In this document: positions 6,751-13,704 of the stretch, one piece after another
Layout of the letters: each line of letters starts with the position of its first letter
How positions within the stretch are numbered: the first letter of the stretch is position 1
NCBI RefSeq assembly: GCF_900115675.1
Contig: NZ_FOXI01000019.1
Coordinates: 1-35,119, forward strand
Reading direction: 5' to 3'
Length of the DNA: 35,119 nt
From: Halolamina pelagica
GTDB lineage: Archaea > Halobacteriota > Halobacteria > Halobacteriales > Haloferacaceae
The notes under the pieces: generated by a model
Told to the model about the DNA's origin: nothing
What the model saw: only the letters and a program-made list of their open reading frames with translations
Database searches by the model: none
Position numbers and translations under genes: made by a program

Positions 6751-6803
6751 AGTTTACGCCCGCAATCTTACAACCACAGTTTACGGTTAGCAAGTTTTTA
6801 GTA
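6751..6803 (+). promoter_or_regulatory. Divergent promoter region with repeated AGTTTACG sites
   Basis: AGTTTACG occurs at 6751-6758 and 6778-6785 in the same orientation, 27 bp apart, and TTTTTAGTA at 6795-6803 is a good TATA-like box for the plus strand. Counting about 25 bp on, transcription would begin near 6825, exactly where the structured leader begins. On the minus strand CGTAAACTACTAC (around 6746-6758) could serve the repressor gene at 6717. Confidence 0.55.
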
Positions 6804-6824
6804 GCCCTAGGTCGTTGTAACAGT

Positions 6825-6890
6825 TGAGAAAACCACGGGACGCCGGATGAATAGCCGGCCGGTGCTTGCGACACCGACCGTGGGTTCTCA
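6825..6890 (+). ncRNA. Three-way-junction RNA leader
   Basis: The 66-nt segment folds on paper into a closed three-way junction. The closing stem is TGAGAA (6825-6830) with TTCTCA (6885-6890), then a small AA/G internal loop, then CCACGG (6833-6838) with CCGTGG (6878-6883). Hairpin 2 is GCCGG (6842-6846) with CCGGC (6855-6859), 8-nt loop. Hairpin 3 is CGGTG (6860-6864) with CACCG (6872-6876), 7-nt loop CTTGCGA. All 22 pairs are Watson-Crick and the two hairpins abut. The predicted transcription start coincides with the first base, and the next gene starts 11 nt after the structure. It may be a cis-regulatory leader, an RNA stabiliser or a small RNA; it is not a tRNA. Confidence 0.68.
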
Positions 6891-6901
6891 GGAAGAAACC
6901 C

Positions 6902-7207
6902 ATGTCGACCAACGCTACGCGCCCAAATAAGGGCTCTGTCACTGAGCATAGCCACCGAACACTGCCGGCCTATGAATGGCTCGGCCGCGACCGCAACGAC
7001 AAGACCCACGTCCTCGACCGCAAGCGCGACGTGGTCCACCGCATCGACGTGCTCGCCGGTGAGCGCGTCGCGGTCTACGATCTCGACGCCGTCGATACGG
7101 ACTGCCGCGGCAACGCGATCGAGACCTACGTCGACTTCGTCGCCGACGGCGTCGGCTGGGTCGACCGCACGTTCCTCAACCGCGACCTGTTCGGGAGGGC
7201 GGTCTGA
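6902..7207 (+). CDS. Hypothetical protein after the structured leader
   Basis: A 101-residue protein with a charged, beta-rich centre (THVLDRKRDVVHRIDVLAGERVAVYDLDAV) and a C-terminal helix (WVDRTFLNRDLFGRAV). I do not recognise the family. The ATG at 6902 follows the three-way-junction RNA directly, so expression may be controlled by that structure. Its stop overlaps the next ATG by one base, opening a run of four coupled small genes. Confidence 0.8.
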   Translation: MSTNATRPNKGSVTEHSHRTLPAYEWLGRDRNDKTHVLDRKRDVVHRIDVLAGERVAVYDLDAVDTDCRGNAIETYVDFVADGVGWVDRTFLNRDLFGRAV

Positions 7208-7353
7208 TGGCCCGCCAGACCGTCCCGACCTACGAGCAGCGCGAGCGCCAGTATCGTGACGCCGACGCACTGGTGTACTGCCCGGACTGTGGGCGTTCGC
7301 ACGCGGCCACGCGCGAAGACGAGACCTACGAGAACGTATGTCCGAATCAGTAA
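7207..7353 (+). CDS. 48-residue zinc-finger protein
   Basis: A 48-residue protein with YCPDCGRSHA near residues 24-33 and a further cysteine close to the end (ENVCPNQ). This fits a small zinc-binding protein with three Cys and a His. It starts at the last base of the preceding stop and its end overlaps the next gene by 16 bp. Common in haloarchaeal mobile elements; function unknown. Confidence 0.7.
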   Translation: MARQTVPTYEQRERQYRDADALVYCPDCGRSHAATREDETYENVCPNQ

Positions 7354-7604
7354 CCCCCTGCCCGCGAACCACCCGCGAGCGCGCGCAGGTGGTGAAACGC
7401 GGGCTCGAGGCGATCGACGACGTGCTCGGCGCCGCTGTGCTCGACCCCAACGAGGGCCCCCGCGCGGAGTGGACGGTCGAGGCGACGATCACCGGCGACC
7501 GACTGCCGGCCGCGGCGGTGCAGATCCTCGCCGACCAGGACTGCGGTGTGGTCTCGACGACACTGCGCGCGCCGGATGTGACACAGGCGGTCGTGGCGGT
7601 CTGA
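7338..7604 (+). CDS. Small alpha/beta hypothetical protein
   Basis: An 88-residue protein. An N-terminal helix (RAQVVKRGLEAIDDVLG) is followed by strands and a second helix (WTVEATITGDRLPAAAVQILADQDCGVVSTT), giving a small beta-alpha-beta look. I do not recognise the family. It overlaps the upstream zinc-finger gene by 16 bp. Confidence 0.75.
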   Translation: MSESVTPCPRTTRERAQVVKRGLEAIDDVLGAAVLDPNEGPRAEWTVEATITGDRLPAAAVQILADQDCGVVSTTLRAPDVTQAVVAV

Positions 7605-7879
7605 CTAACCGACCCGTCTGCCGGCGCTGTTTTCTGCCGCCGGGCCGATCGAGTACACGACCGAAGCCCCGCGACCACGTACTGGCGTACAGTAACTCGA
7701 TCGCCGTTGGCACCATCGCGATCGTTGTCACCGGACTGGCGGGCGTGCTCGCTGACGCGGCCGGGTGGGACTGGTGGCGCGACTACTTCCTGCTCACGAG
7801 CATCACGATCACGATCGTGATGCTGGTGGCTGAACTCGTACTCACGGAGCTGGAGGCCGGCGCCGTGACCGGGCGGTGA
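7601..7879 (+). CDS. Two-helix membrane protein, start codon unclear
   Basis: The frame encodes two clear membrane segments (NSIAVGTIAIVVTGLAGVLA and YFLLTSITITIVMLVAELVL) after a basic stretch containing CRRC. No ATG, GTG or TTG occurs in this frame between the end of the upstream gene and the first membrane helix. A CTG at 7601 overlaps that stop; the first GTG (7745) would delete the first helix. I give the longest version, 92 residues. Either a rare start or translational coupling without a good start is used, or a base is missing. Confidence 0.55.
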   Translation: MTNRPVCRRCFLPPGRSSTRPKPRDHVLAYSNSIAVGTIAIVVTGLAGVLADAAGWDWWRDYFLLTSITITIVMLVAELVLTELEAGAVTGR

Positions 7880-7928
7880 GACGCTTCGCTCCCGAACGTT
7901 TTTGCCGCGCTGGCGCCGACATACGGGC

Positions 7929-8213
7929 ATGAGCACCGACACGCCGGAGGCCAACCATCCTCGTGAGGCCATCGAGAACATCTCGCTGACCCTCTCCGAG
8001 GACGGCGAGATCTGGGTGGCAAAAGACGAGGACACCGGCGTCGCGTCGCAGGGCGAAACCCGTGAGGAGGCGCTGGAGATGCTCGACGAGGCGGTGGCGC
8101 TGCACAAAGGCGAGATCGGCCACGAACCGACCGACGAGGAACTCCGAGAGCTGGGCATCGACCCGGCGAACAACGAAAGCGGGTCGTTGGAAGACTCGGA
8201 GATCTTCGAGTAA
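7929..8213 (+). CDS. hicB: HicB-like antitoxin
   Basis: A 94-residue protein. ISLTLSEDGEIWVAKDEDTG followed by SQGETREEALEMLDEAVAL is the signature of the HicB-like partial RNase H fold: strand, strand with the D-x-G-x-W/Y-V-A pattern, then a helix with G-x-T-x-E-E-A. The acidic C-terminal tail would bind the toxin. It is followed 2 bp later by a HicA-like gene. HicB usually precedes HicA in archaea, and it would autoregulate the pair; no separate DNA-binding domain is visible. Confidence 0.82.
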   Translation: MSTDTPEANHPREAIENISLTLSEDGEIWVAKDEDTGVASQGETREEALEMLDEAVALHKGEIGHEPTDEELRELGIDPANNESGSLEDSEIFE

Positions 8214-8215
8214 CG

Positions 8216-8470
8216 GTGGTCTCGCGAGATTTTTCGGGCGACGACGTGGTGACAGTCCTGTGTAACGTTGGCCCGTTCCACACTGAGAAGGTCACCGGCA
8301 GCCACGCGAAACTCCGGTATGATCCACCTGATCACCACAATACTGACCCGCGCGTGGTGACGGTCCCACGGAAAGACCGAATCCGGATTGGGACCCTGCG
8401 GAACATCGCCGAGCAAGCCGGCGCGAAGGACTTCGACGAATTCTGCGCCTGGATCGACCGGAACACCTAG
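8216..8470 (+). CDS. hicA: HicA-like mRNA interferase toxin
   Basis: An 84-residue protein with the double-stranded-RNA-binding-like HicA fold. FSGDDVVTVLCNVG is the first helix, TGSHAKLRY carries the GSH motif with the catalytic His, and VTVPRKDRIRIGTLRNIAEQAG corresponds to the VPxHxxLxxGTLRxIL segment (here the middle His is Lys or Arg). It begins with GTG just after hicB. A translation-inhibiting ribonuclease is expected. The pair may stabilise the element by post-segregational killing. Confidence 0.82.
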   Translation: MVSRDFSGDDVVTVLCNVGPFHTEKVTGSHAKLRYDPPDHHNTDPRVVTVPRKDRIRIGTLRNIAEQAGAKDFDEFCAWIDRNT

Positions 8471-8471
8471 C

Positions 8472-8765
8472 TTATTCGATCCGCTTGCGGACTTCTTCGA
8501 GTGTGTAGGTTTCCCCGTCCGGCTCCGACCCCAACTCCTCGGCAAGCTCGGGATCGAGTTGGGGGCCGAGTTTCGCCCACCAGTAGGTGTCGCCGTCGTC
8601 CTCTGCCCGCGCGAGCACATCCTCGCGCTCCAACTCAGCGAGGCGATCGACGACGGCTGCCTCGTCGGCGTCGAGCTCGGCGGCGACCACTTCGGCAGGC
8701 AGTGGTTCGTGCTCACCGAGTTTGTCGAATGCCAGCAGGATGGCCTGCGTTGAGAGGTCGGCCAT
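8472..8765 (-). CDS. Winged-helix-like small protein
   Basis: A 97-residue acidic protein. The first 60 residues look like a winged helix (STQAILLAFDKLGEHEPL, PAEVVAAELDADEAAVVDRLAELEREDVLARAEDDGDTYW). An acidic C-terminus follows (LDPELAEELG). The ATG at 8765 is chosen because the upstream extension lacks haloarchaeal composition. It converges with hicA (1 bp between the stops). Confidence 0.78.
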   Translation of the reverse strand: MADLSTQAILLAFDKLGEHEPLPAEVVAAELDADEAAVVDRLAELEREDVLARAEDDGDTYWWAKLGPQLDPELAEELGSEPDGETYTLEEVRKRIE

Positions 8766-8830
8766 ACCTGCCGGTAGGGCGCCGACCCACTTCGCCGTTG
8801 TGTCGACCCCGTCTGACCCATCGCGATCGT

Positions 8831-9133
8831 TCAGGCCCCCATCTCGTTTTCGACACGCTCGCGCACACAATCCATCCAGTTTGGCAGCTCGTCGATCGGC
8901 TCGCGCATCCCTTCGGCGTACGCCTTCTGCACGTCGACGGTCCCGTTGGTGTACCGGAAGTCGAAACTGTACCGGCCGTCGACGCCGGCGGCGACGATCG
9001 CCATGTGTGTTTGCCGATCGACGGGGCTGATCTCGACGTGGACATGTTCCGGACCGTCGGCGTGCCCGTGGAGTTGTGTGTTGATCGAGAACTCGCCGAC
9101 GCGACTGTCGGACTGCGACTGCTTCGTGGCCAT
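8831..9133 (-). CDS. Hypothetical beta-rich protein
   Basis: A 100-residue protein. Histidine-rich strands (THLQGHADGPEHVHVEISPVD-like composition near residues 19-38) are followed by WMDCVRERVENEMGA at the C-terminus. I do not recognise a family. A TATA-like box lies at 9157-9167, about 27 bp before the ATG, so the mRNA is probably almost leaderless. Confidence 0.72.
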   Translation of the reverse strand: MATKQSQSDSRVGEFSINTQLHGHADGPEHVHVEISPVDRQTHMAIVAAGVDGRYSFDFRYTNGTVDVQKAYAEGMREPIDELPNWMDCVRERVENEMGA

Positions 9134-9156
9134 GTGGGGACCGACGGGCTACTACT

Positions 9157-9167
9157 CCGTATAAGGC
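9157..9167 (-). promoter_or_regulatory. TATA-like box
   Basis: On the minus strand GCCTTATACGG lies about 25-30 bp upstream of the ATG at 9133, the spacing expected for a leaderless archaeal transcript. Confidence 0.55.
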
Positions 9168-9298
9168 CGAGAAGGGGGGTTACAGATGTCACACCCCTCC
9201 CTCGGGATTTAACAATGAGAACAGATAACCCAGCCGCTATATTCTTTACTTATAGACTTTACACATAGGCTAATCCTCCATTCAATACCCATTTGAAG

Positions 9299-9407
9299 AA
9301 CCTATGGGTAAAACCTATGTGATAAATATATAGTCACCACATATGTCCCAAACCTACAAGTGAAGGCGATACATCTGGGCTATACATATGGGGCAAACCT
9401 ATAGGTG
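9299..9407. repeat. Partition-operon repeats (candidate operator or parS)
   Basis: Two 23-bp direct repeats, 9340-9362 and 9385-9407, read CATATGnnnCAAACCTAnArGTG and are spaced 45 bp apart. A degenerate third copy lies at 9301-9321 (CCTATGGGTAAAACCTATGTG). ACCTATAGGT (9397-9406) is a perfect palindrome, and an inverted CACATAGGC occurs near 9261-9270. The last repeat covers the parA start codon and encodes its first residues. A TATA-like box (AAATATATAG, 9324-9333) sits among them. Such arrays beside ParA genes serve as autoregulatory operator, centromere, or both. Confidence 0.68.
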
Positions 9408-10248
9408 TAGCACATACCTGGACAAAGGTGGTACCGGCAAGACCACCTGCACGGCCCACCTCGGCGTTGCACTTCAGCAAGCATGCGACGAGGAAGTGCT
9501 GTTGATCGACCTCGCGGGAAAGCAGAGTGACCTCGCGAAGACGTTCGGCCTCTACGAGGAGGTGCAGGCCGACATCGAGAGCGAGGACGACTTCCCTAAC
9601 GTCGCAACGACGATGGAGGAGAACTGGACGAACGTCTCGGATCTTCTCGACGACCCGATCGACGAGCTGGTCTACGAGACTGACGAGGGCGTGGATCTGA
9701 TCCCGGCCCACCCCAGCCTCGACGCGCTCGACGCCGACCTCGGCAACGTCGACGACGCCCAAGAGCGGTACCACCGGCTCCGGGAGTTCCTCGACGACTA
9801 CGTCGACCCGCTGGACTACACGGTCGTGCTGCTCGATCTCCCGGGCGTCGCGAACAACGTCTCCTACAACGGGCTCTGGGCGACCGAATCCGTGGTCGCG
9901 CCGGTACAGATGGGCCCGCTGGAGTTCGAGCAGGCGCGTGGCCTCGAAAAGGACCTCGGCGGTATTCGTGACAGCTACGGCGTAGACGTGGCGCTAGAGA
10001 TGCTGCTGCCGAACCTCTACGACCGCCGGACGAATCTGGACGCCGAAGTCCACGAGCAGTTCCTGGAGGAGTTCGGCGACGTGGTCGGCCCGGAGAAGAT
10101 CGTCGCGAGCCAGGCCATCCGGAAGGCTACCAACGAGGGCCGGACGATCTTCACGCTCGATGAGGACGAACTGAGCAAGACCGCCCGCGAAGCGCGCGAA
10201 GCATTCGTGACCAACGCCGAGGAACTACTCACCCGACTCAACCAATGA
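9388..10248 (+). CDS. parA: ParA/MinD-family partition ATPase
   Basis: A 286-residue deviant Walker ATPase expected to segregate the replicon by patterning on the nucleoid. Walker A (DKGGTGKTT, residues 12-20) carries the signature lysine KGG. Walker A' is LLIDLAGKQSD (about 39-49), where the usual Asp-Pro-Gln is replaced by Ala-Gly-Lys-Gln. Walker B is VVLLDLPG (about 147-154). The C-terminal region has a long acidic helix. The start is the ATG at 9388, placed within the upstream repeat, so ParA or its partner may control its own translation and transcription. It overlaps the next gene by ATGA. Confidence 0.92.
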   Translation: MGQTYRCSTYLDKGGTGKTTCTAHLGVALQQACDEEVLLIDLAGKQSDLAKTFGLYEEVQADIESEDDFPNVATTMEENWTNVSDLLDDPIDELVYETDEGVDLIPAHPSLDALDADLGNVDDAQERYHRLREFLDDYVDPLDYTVVLLDLPGVANNVSYNGLWATESVVAPVQMGPLEFEQARGLEKDLGGIRDSYGVDVALEMLLPNLYDRRTNLDAEVHEQFLEEFGDVVGPEKIVASQAIRKATNEGRTIFTLDEDELSKTAREAREAFVTNAEELLTRLNQ

Positions 10249-10649
10249 GCAACGACGACGAACTCGAACAACTCCGACAGCAGAGTACCAGCGGCGGCGG
10301 CAACCGGATCGACGCCGACGCTGCGAAACAGAACAGCGCCGTCGACGACCTCGTGGACGCCCTGGAACGCATCGACGAGGGCGACAGTAGTGCGACCCTC
10401 TCGTTCTGGGGGAAGTCCGAGGCCGCGGCCGTCGACGTGCTGATGACCGACGACGAGCGCCGGACCGCGATGCTGGAGGCCTTTGCCGAGGAGTTGGGTG
10501 CCGAGGTGGATGTCGACGACGCGAGCCAGTCCGACCTCCTCAAACTCGCGATCCGGTACGCGATCGCCGACGTGGATCCGGAGCTGGTCGACGATCTTCG
10601 CGAGGCCCGCCGCGAACGAGCGATGGCCAAGGCGGACGAGGGGCTATGA
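10245..10649 (+). CDS. ParA partner protein (candidate ParB-like adaptor)
   Basis: A 134-residue acidic, helical protein that overlaps parA by 4 bp. The N-terminal 50 residues are low complexity and probably flexible (ELEQLRQQSTSGGGNRIDADA). The middle (FWGKSEAAAVDVLMTDDERRTAMLEAFAEELG) and C-terminus are helical. The position suggests the DNA-binding or adaptor partner of ParA. No classical ParB motif or ribbon-helix-helix signature is clear. Confidence 0.8.
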   Translation: MSNDDELEQLRQQSTSGGGNRIDADAAKQNSAVDDLVDALERIDEGDSSATLSFWGKSEAAAVDVLMTDDERRTAMLEAFAEELGAEVDVDDASQSDLLKLAIRYAIADVDPELVDDLREARRERAMAKADEGL

Positions 10650-11164
10650 GGACTTCTGCTAGCGACTACCATAAAGTCGCACAACAAACGATATCGAACG
10701 ACGAAGACTACGACAGCCCCGTCGTGGAGTTTACGATTAGAGTCTTCTCTCTTGCCGACGACTTCTCAGAACTTGAGGGGAAAATTGCCGAGCACAGCCT
10801 ACGGAACAGGGGACTCTGCCCAGGAGGATTAGAGAACCTCGAGAATCGGTTTGAAACCCTCTCGGTCCGTTTTTCAGATATTCAGCGCGTAATTAGCGAC
10901 CCTGATACATACTTGGACGGATATCTAGAGTCCGAGCTCGGAGAAAGCGACGCGACGAGGTTACGAACCACAATCCATGGGGACGGTGATTTGGACAGAA
11001 TCTTTTCTCAGATACGAGACGCGCAGAGCCGAATCTCTAGTGAAATCGCCGCAAAGCGGAGCCACTTGATGACCACAAGAGGCTTGTTTATCTCGCTGCT
11101 CTCTACCGGAGTTGCGTTGCTCGCGTTAGGAACAACAGTTGCGTCGAACACCATCTGGGCCTAG
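10646..11164 (+). CDS. Coiled-coil protein with C-terminal membrane anchor
   Basis: A 172-residue protein. Residues 1-140 are mainly helical and coiled coil (FTIRVFSLADDFSELEGKIAEHSL; FETLSVRFSDIQRVI; FSQIRDAQSRISSEIAAKRSHL), and the last segment (GLFISLLSTGVALLALGTTVA) is a membrane helix. Base composition is lower in GC than parA, which suggests a different origin although it overlaps the partner gene by ATGA. Function unknown; it could tether the partition complex to the membrane. Confidence 0.8.
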   Translation: MRTSASDYHKVAQQTISNDEDYDSPVVEFTIRVFSLADDFSELEGKIAEHSLRNRGLCPGGLENLENRFETLSVRFSDIQRVISDPDTYLDGYLESELGESDATRLRTTIHGDGDLDRIFSQIRDAQSRISSEIAAKRSHLMTTRGLFISLLSTGVALLALGTTVASNTIWA

Positions 11165-11231
11165 GCCGCAACACTTCCGCGGACCTACTCGCCGAAAACA
11201 CTACCTTTGCTTAGTGCGTTGGTCTAAGTAA

Positions 11232-11657
11232 ATGCCCAACGCCATCAAGTCCACCGGCGCCGACGCGGTCGCCCTGCAGGTCACCCGCGAAGCTCGGGAT
11301 GCCGGCCTCGTCGACGAACAGGACGACGACATAACTCGGCTGGCGCCGGTGAACGTGTACGCGTTCGACGACCTCCTGCTCGTGATCGATCGCGACCGCG
11401 TCGACGACGCCGACGTGGTCGAGCTCGTGACCGCGGCCGCGGAGGATACCGGCTCGATCTATCCGGGCGCGCGAGTGTCGATCTCGATCCGGGGCGACGG
11501 CTATCAGGTACCGCTACCCGGGGCGGACGATGCTGGCTTCACTGTCGGCGACACGGCGCCGACGAGCACGGCGCCGGGCGTGCTGGTGATCGTGCGCGAG
11601 GGCAACGAGCGACTGGCACGCGATCTTCGGACGGTCCGAGAGGAGCAGGTGAGGTAG
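11232..11657 (+). CDS. Hypothetical acidic protein
   Basis: A 141-residue protein. Residues 1-90 look like an alpha/beta domain (LQVTREARDAGLVDEQ, NVYAFDDLLLVIDRD, VVELVTAAAEDTGSIYPGARVSISIRG). A short proline/threonine linker follows, and then VLVIVREGNERLARDLRTVRE. I do not recognise a family. It is preceded by 67 bp without a gene and converges with the low-GC gene at 11665-12402. Confidence 0.72.
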   Translation: MPNAIKSTGADAVALQVTREARDAGLVDEQDDDITRLAPVNVYAFDDLLLVIDRDRVDDADVVELVTAAAEDTGSIYPGARVSISIRGDGYQVPLPGADDAGFTVGDTAPTSTAPGVLVIVREGNERLARDLRTVREEQVR

Positions 11658-11664
11658 TGTCGAG

Positions 11665-12402
11665 TCAGCCGAGGAAGCCGCGTATTTCTCGCTCGGCTTC
11701 TGAACCATCTGAGTAGAATACTGATCCTTCAAGACCTGTATCAGCCCACAATCGGTCGAATAGCGGCGAGAGTTTGTTGTAGGTCTCTGCTGGCGTGCAG
11801 GACTCAAGCGGTACTTTCACCGGCCGCGGGTCGATGCGGTCGCTTTCGAATACGGCTTCCGACACAGATACCGACATTCGAACATTGTCCGGAATTCGGA
11901 CCTGCTCACCCCTGACGCCGATGAGTGTAACGAGAACGGTCATCCAGTCTGACTCGTACTCCTCTCCGAATTGCTCTTGAGCCCAGTTCGCTGTAGCTGC
12001 AAGCTTCGCCTCGGTGCTGCTTGCGACGAACAGATTGTGGTCCCCACGTTCCCAGATTTCGCCGGCTGAGACGGTTTCAATTCCACTTACGGGTGTTCGG
12101 AGATTGTAGGCCTCTGTTTCCCCTGATTTGGCGGCGCGGGTAGTGATCTGGCCGTGTTCGTGTTGTTCTCTCCATGCTGAACGTCCCTCGAAATGAGGAA
12201 TCTGTTCGTCGATATTCTCCCCTGCCGCCAGCGAACCCCCGCTTGGGTACCCTTCGGGAATCATGTGCGCGACGAGCTGTGGCTCTCGATCATCCAGCTC
12301 GTGATCGCCGTCGACGATCTCCTCGACGCGCTGTTCGTGAAATGCGACTGCCTTCTGCACCGGCTCTTGGTGCGTGCTGGCGTTGAGGGCGGCTTCTCTC
12401 AT
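11665..12402 (-). CDS. AlbA_2/Schlafen-like C-terminal region protein, cargo
   Basis: A 245-residue protein. The part near residues 18-55 (AVAFHEQRVEEIVDGDHEL then REPQLVAHMIPEGY) resembles the stretch after the AlbA_2 domain of Schlafen-like ATP-binding proteins, in which an arginine-rich helix leads to LLLHLIPLxxF. The rest (DHNLFVASSTEAKLAATANW; DWMTVLVTLIGVRG) is unrecognised. The DNA-binding AlbA part is absent, so it is either a stand-alone C-terminal version or a truncated gene. The ATG at 12402 is preferred over an in-frame GTG at 12432. GC is lower than that of the surrounding genes. Confidence 0.72.
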   Translation of the reverse strand: MREAALNASTHQEPVQKAVAFHEQRVEEIVDGDHELDDREPQLVAHMIPEGYPSGGSLAAGENIDEQIPHFEGRSAWREQHEHGQITTRAAKSGETEAYNLRTPVSGIETVSAGEIWERGDHNLFVASSTEAKLAATANWAQEQFGEEYESDWMTVLVTLIGVRGEQVRIPDNVRMSVSVSEAVFESDRIDPRPVKVPLESCTPAETYNKLSPLFDRLWADTGLEGSVFYSDGSEAEREIRGFLG

Positions 12403-12438
12403 CTCACTAGAGTATGAATTCGCACACTTCAAAAAGCC

Positions 12439-13101
12439 TCACTCGGGGTCTTCTTCTTCGGACGGGCCAACTGCGTTCTCGATTGTATCAACTACAGTCA
12501 CTTGCTCGATGTCCTCACCGAATAGAAGCTCAATATCTGTATCTGAGTCAACCCATCCTTGGTCGGGGAAGTGCCAATCCACCCCTGTGAGTGAGATTTG
12601 TTTCTCTTTGCCGTCATCACTGTACTGTTTGATAGCCCCAACTGCAATCGCGCCATCTGAGGTGAGCACCTGGACACGGGCTGCTTCGTCGAGTGTGCCT
12701 TCCCATGGTTCGTGGAAGTTTCGTCGTCTGTCCCCGTCGAGTCTTTTCCAGAGCCAATTCCGAACTCGGTCGTGGTGATCAGCGGCCAAGATTACACCTC
12801 CCACGGCCCCAACGGCTACAGAGAAGCCCAGCAATCCGAGAACGTATTTAGCTTGGAAGGTAGGGGTGAAAAACACCTCACTGATGTCTTGGGGTTCTGT
12901 GATTGAGGCCCCAAACACTTCGAGGATAGAGAGGAAGAGCGAATCGACAAACAGACTCGCGGCGAGGCTCAACATTAGGAGTCTCGTTTCGGAGATCTTC
13001 GTCCTGACGACGGCGAGTGTCACGGCAAAATGTGTAGAGATGAATCCGGGGACTACGACGATGAGCGCCAGTAAAAGATTCTGAATAGAAACGAGAGGCA
13101 T
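12439..13101 (-). CDS. DUF6338-like membrane protein, cargo
   Basis: A 220-residue protein with three membrane helices in the first 110 residues (LLLALIVVVPGFISTHFAVT, LLMLSLAASLFVDSLFLSIL, YVLGLLGFSVAVGAVGGVIL) and a cytoplasmic C-terminal domain. That domain has a small beta-barrel look (RVQVLTSDGAIAVGAIKQYSDDGKEKQISLTG). The PGF motif in the first helix and the downstream SH3-like region resemble the DUF6338 family. It shares one base with the upstream low-complexity gene. The family has no settled function; its position next to the integrase argues for cargo. Confidence 0.78.
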   Translation of the reverse strand: MPLVSIQNLLLALIVVVPGFISTHFAVTLAVVRTKISETRLLMLSLAASLFVDSLFLSILEVFGASITEPQDISEVFFTPTFQAKYVLGLLGFSVAVGAVGGVILAADHHDRVRNWLWKRLDGDRRRNFHEPWEGTLDEAARVQVLTSDGAIAVGAIKQYSDDGKEKQISLTGVDWHFPDQGWVDSDTDIELLFGEDIEQVTVVDTIENAVGPSEEEDPE

Positions 13102-13361
13102 TACTCGTCAGAGCCGCCCGAGTCACCGCCTGAATCGCTGCCATCCGAGTCGCCTTGTGCAGACGGGCGAATGACACCGTGCCCTCCTTCTTCGCCGGCA
13201 TTCCCGTCAGCTGTAGTTCCCTTCGACTTCTCGACGCTTTTAGAACCGTCTGCTGTGGTTCCCTCTTTAACGCCCTTGGAGTTATGGCTCTGCTGTTTGC
13301 CGAGCGATTCTTTGTCACTACTGCCATCGCCGCTGTCGTTAGAGCCGTTGTCGTCGGACAT
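13101..13361 (-). CDS. Low-complexity Ser/Gly/Asp protein
   Basis: An 86-residue protein made almost entirely of Ser, Gly, Asp, Lys and Glu, with a twice-repeated KGTTADG-like unit (KEGTTADGSKSVEKSKGTT). No hydrophobic core can be seen, so it is probably disordered. It shares one base with the DUF6338-like start and has a good TATA-like box at 13384-13396. It may be a companion of the membrane protein. Confidence 0.72.
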   Translation of the reverse strand: MSDDNGSNDSGDGSSDKESLGKQQSHNSKGVKEGTTADGSKSVEKSKGTTADGNAGEEGGHGVIRPSAQGDSDGSDSGGDSGGSDE

Positions 13362-13383
13362 CTGTACAGGTAGTTACCGGCCC

Positions 13384-13396
13384 TTTTAATGTAAAC
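13384..13396 (-). promoter_or_regulatory. TATA-like promoter of the cargo operon
   Basis: On the minus strand GTTTACATTAAAA lies 23-35 bp upstream of the ATG at 13361, the usual spacing for a leaderless archaeal mRNA. From here three genes, 13361 to 11665, could be read. Confidence 0.58.
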
Positions 13397-13638
13397 CTGA
13401 CTCCACCACGCTGAAAGTGAAAATATACGCGGAAAACCACCAGAGGGGAGCCGGTTTCACACCCGAAGGAAGGGGGTATCCCACAGCGAATCGAGCCGAC
13501 AGATTCCATATAGCGATATCTCATTTATCGTATTCTCGCCCCGATTCCCTGTATTCTTACTGGTTGCAGTTGTGTCCTGCCCACAGTTGCACAACCGGAA
13601 TTATCAAGTAGTTAGCTGATAGACTGAGCAGTACGGAA

Positions 13639-13704
13639 ATGCCATCCTCAGATTACCCCAACCCCGAAGAAAACCGGCTGTACTCGGGTGAGAACCGTGC
13701 CTGA
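13639..13704 (+). CDS. 21-codon ORF ahead of integrase; may be its N-terminus
   Basis: ATG at 13639 follows an A/T-rich AATTATCAAGTAG at about 13599-13611 by the usual promoter distance. The peptide (MPSSDYPNPEENRLYSGENR then A, stop) ends inside the integrase frame. A +1 shift at the UGA would continue smoothly into EQIHWSRKSLDELED. So this may be the true N-terminus of the integrase, broken or translated by frameshift, rather than a separate gene. Confidence 0.45.
   Translation: MPSSDYPNPEENRLYSGENRA

Noticed and set aside
5564-8821. Very long minus-strand open frame of more than 1000 codons
   Set aside because: It crosses the opposite-strand genes 6206-6463, 6902-8470 and others; its composition is Arg/Ser/Pro-rich. 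Only the last 138 residues (from 5980) look like a real protein.
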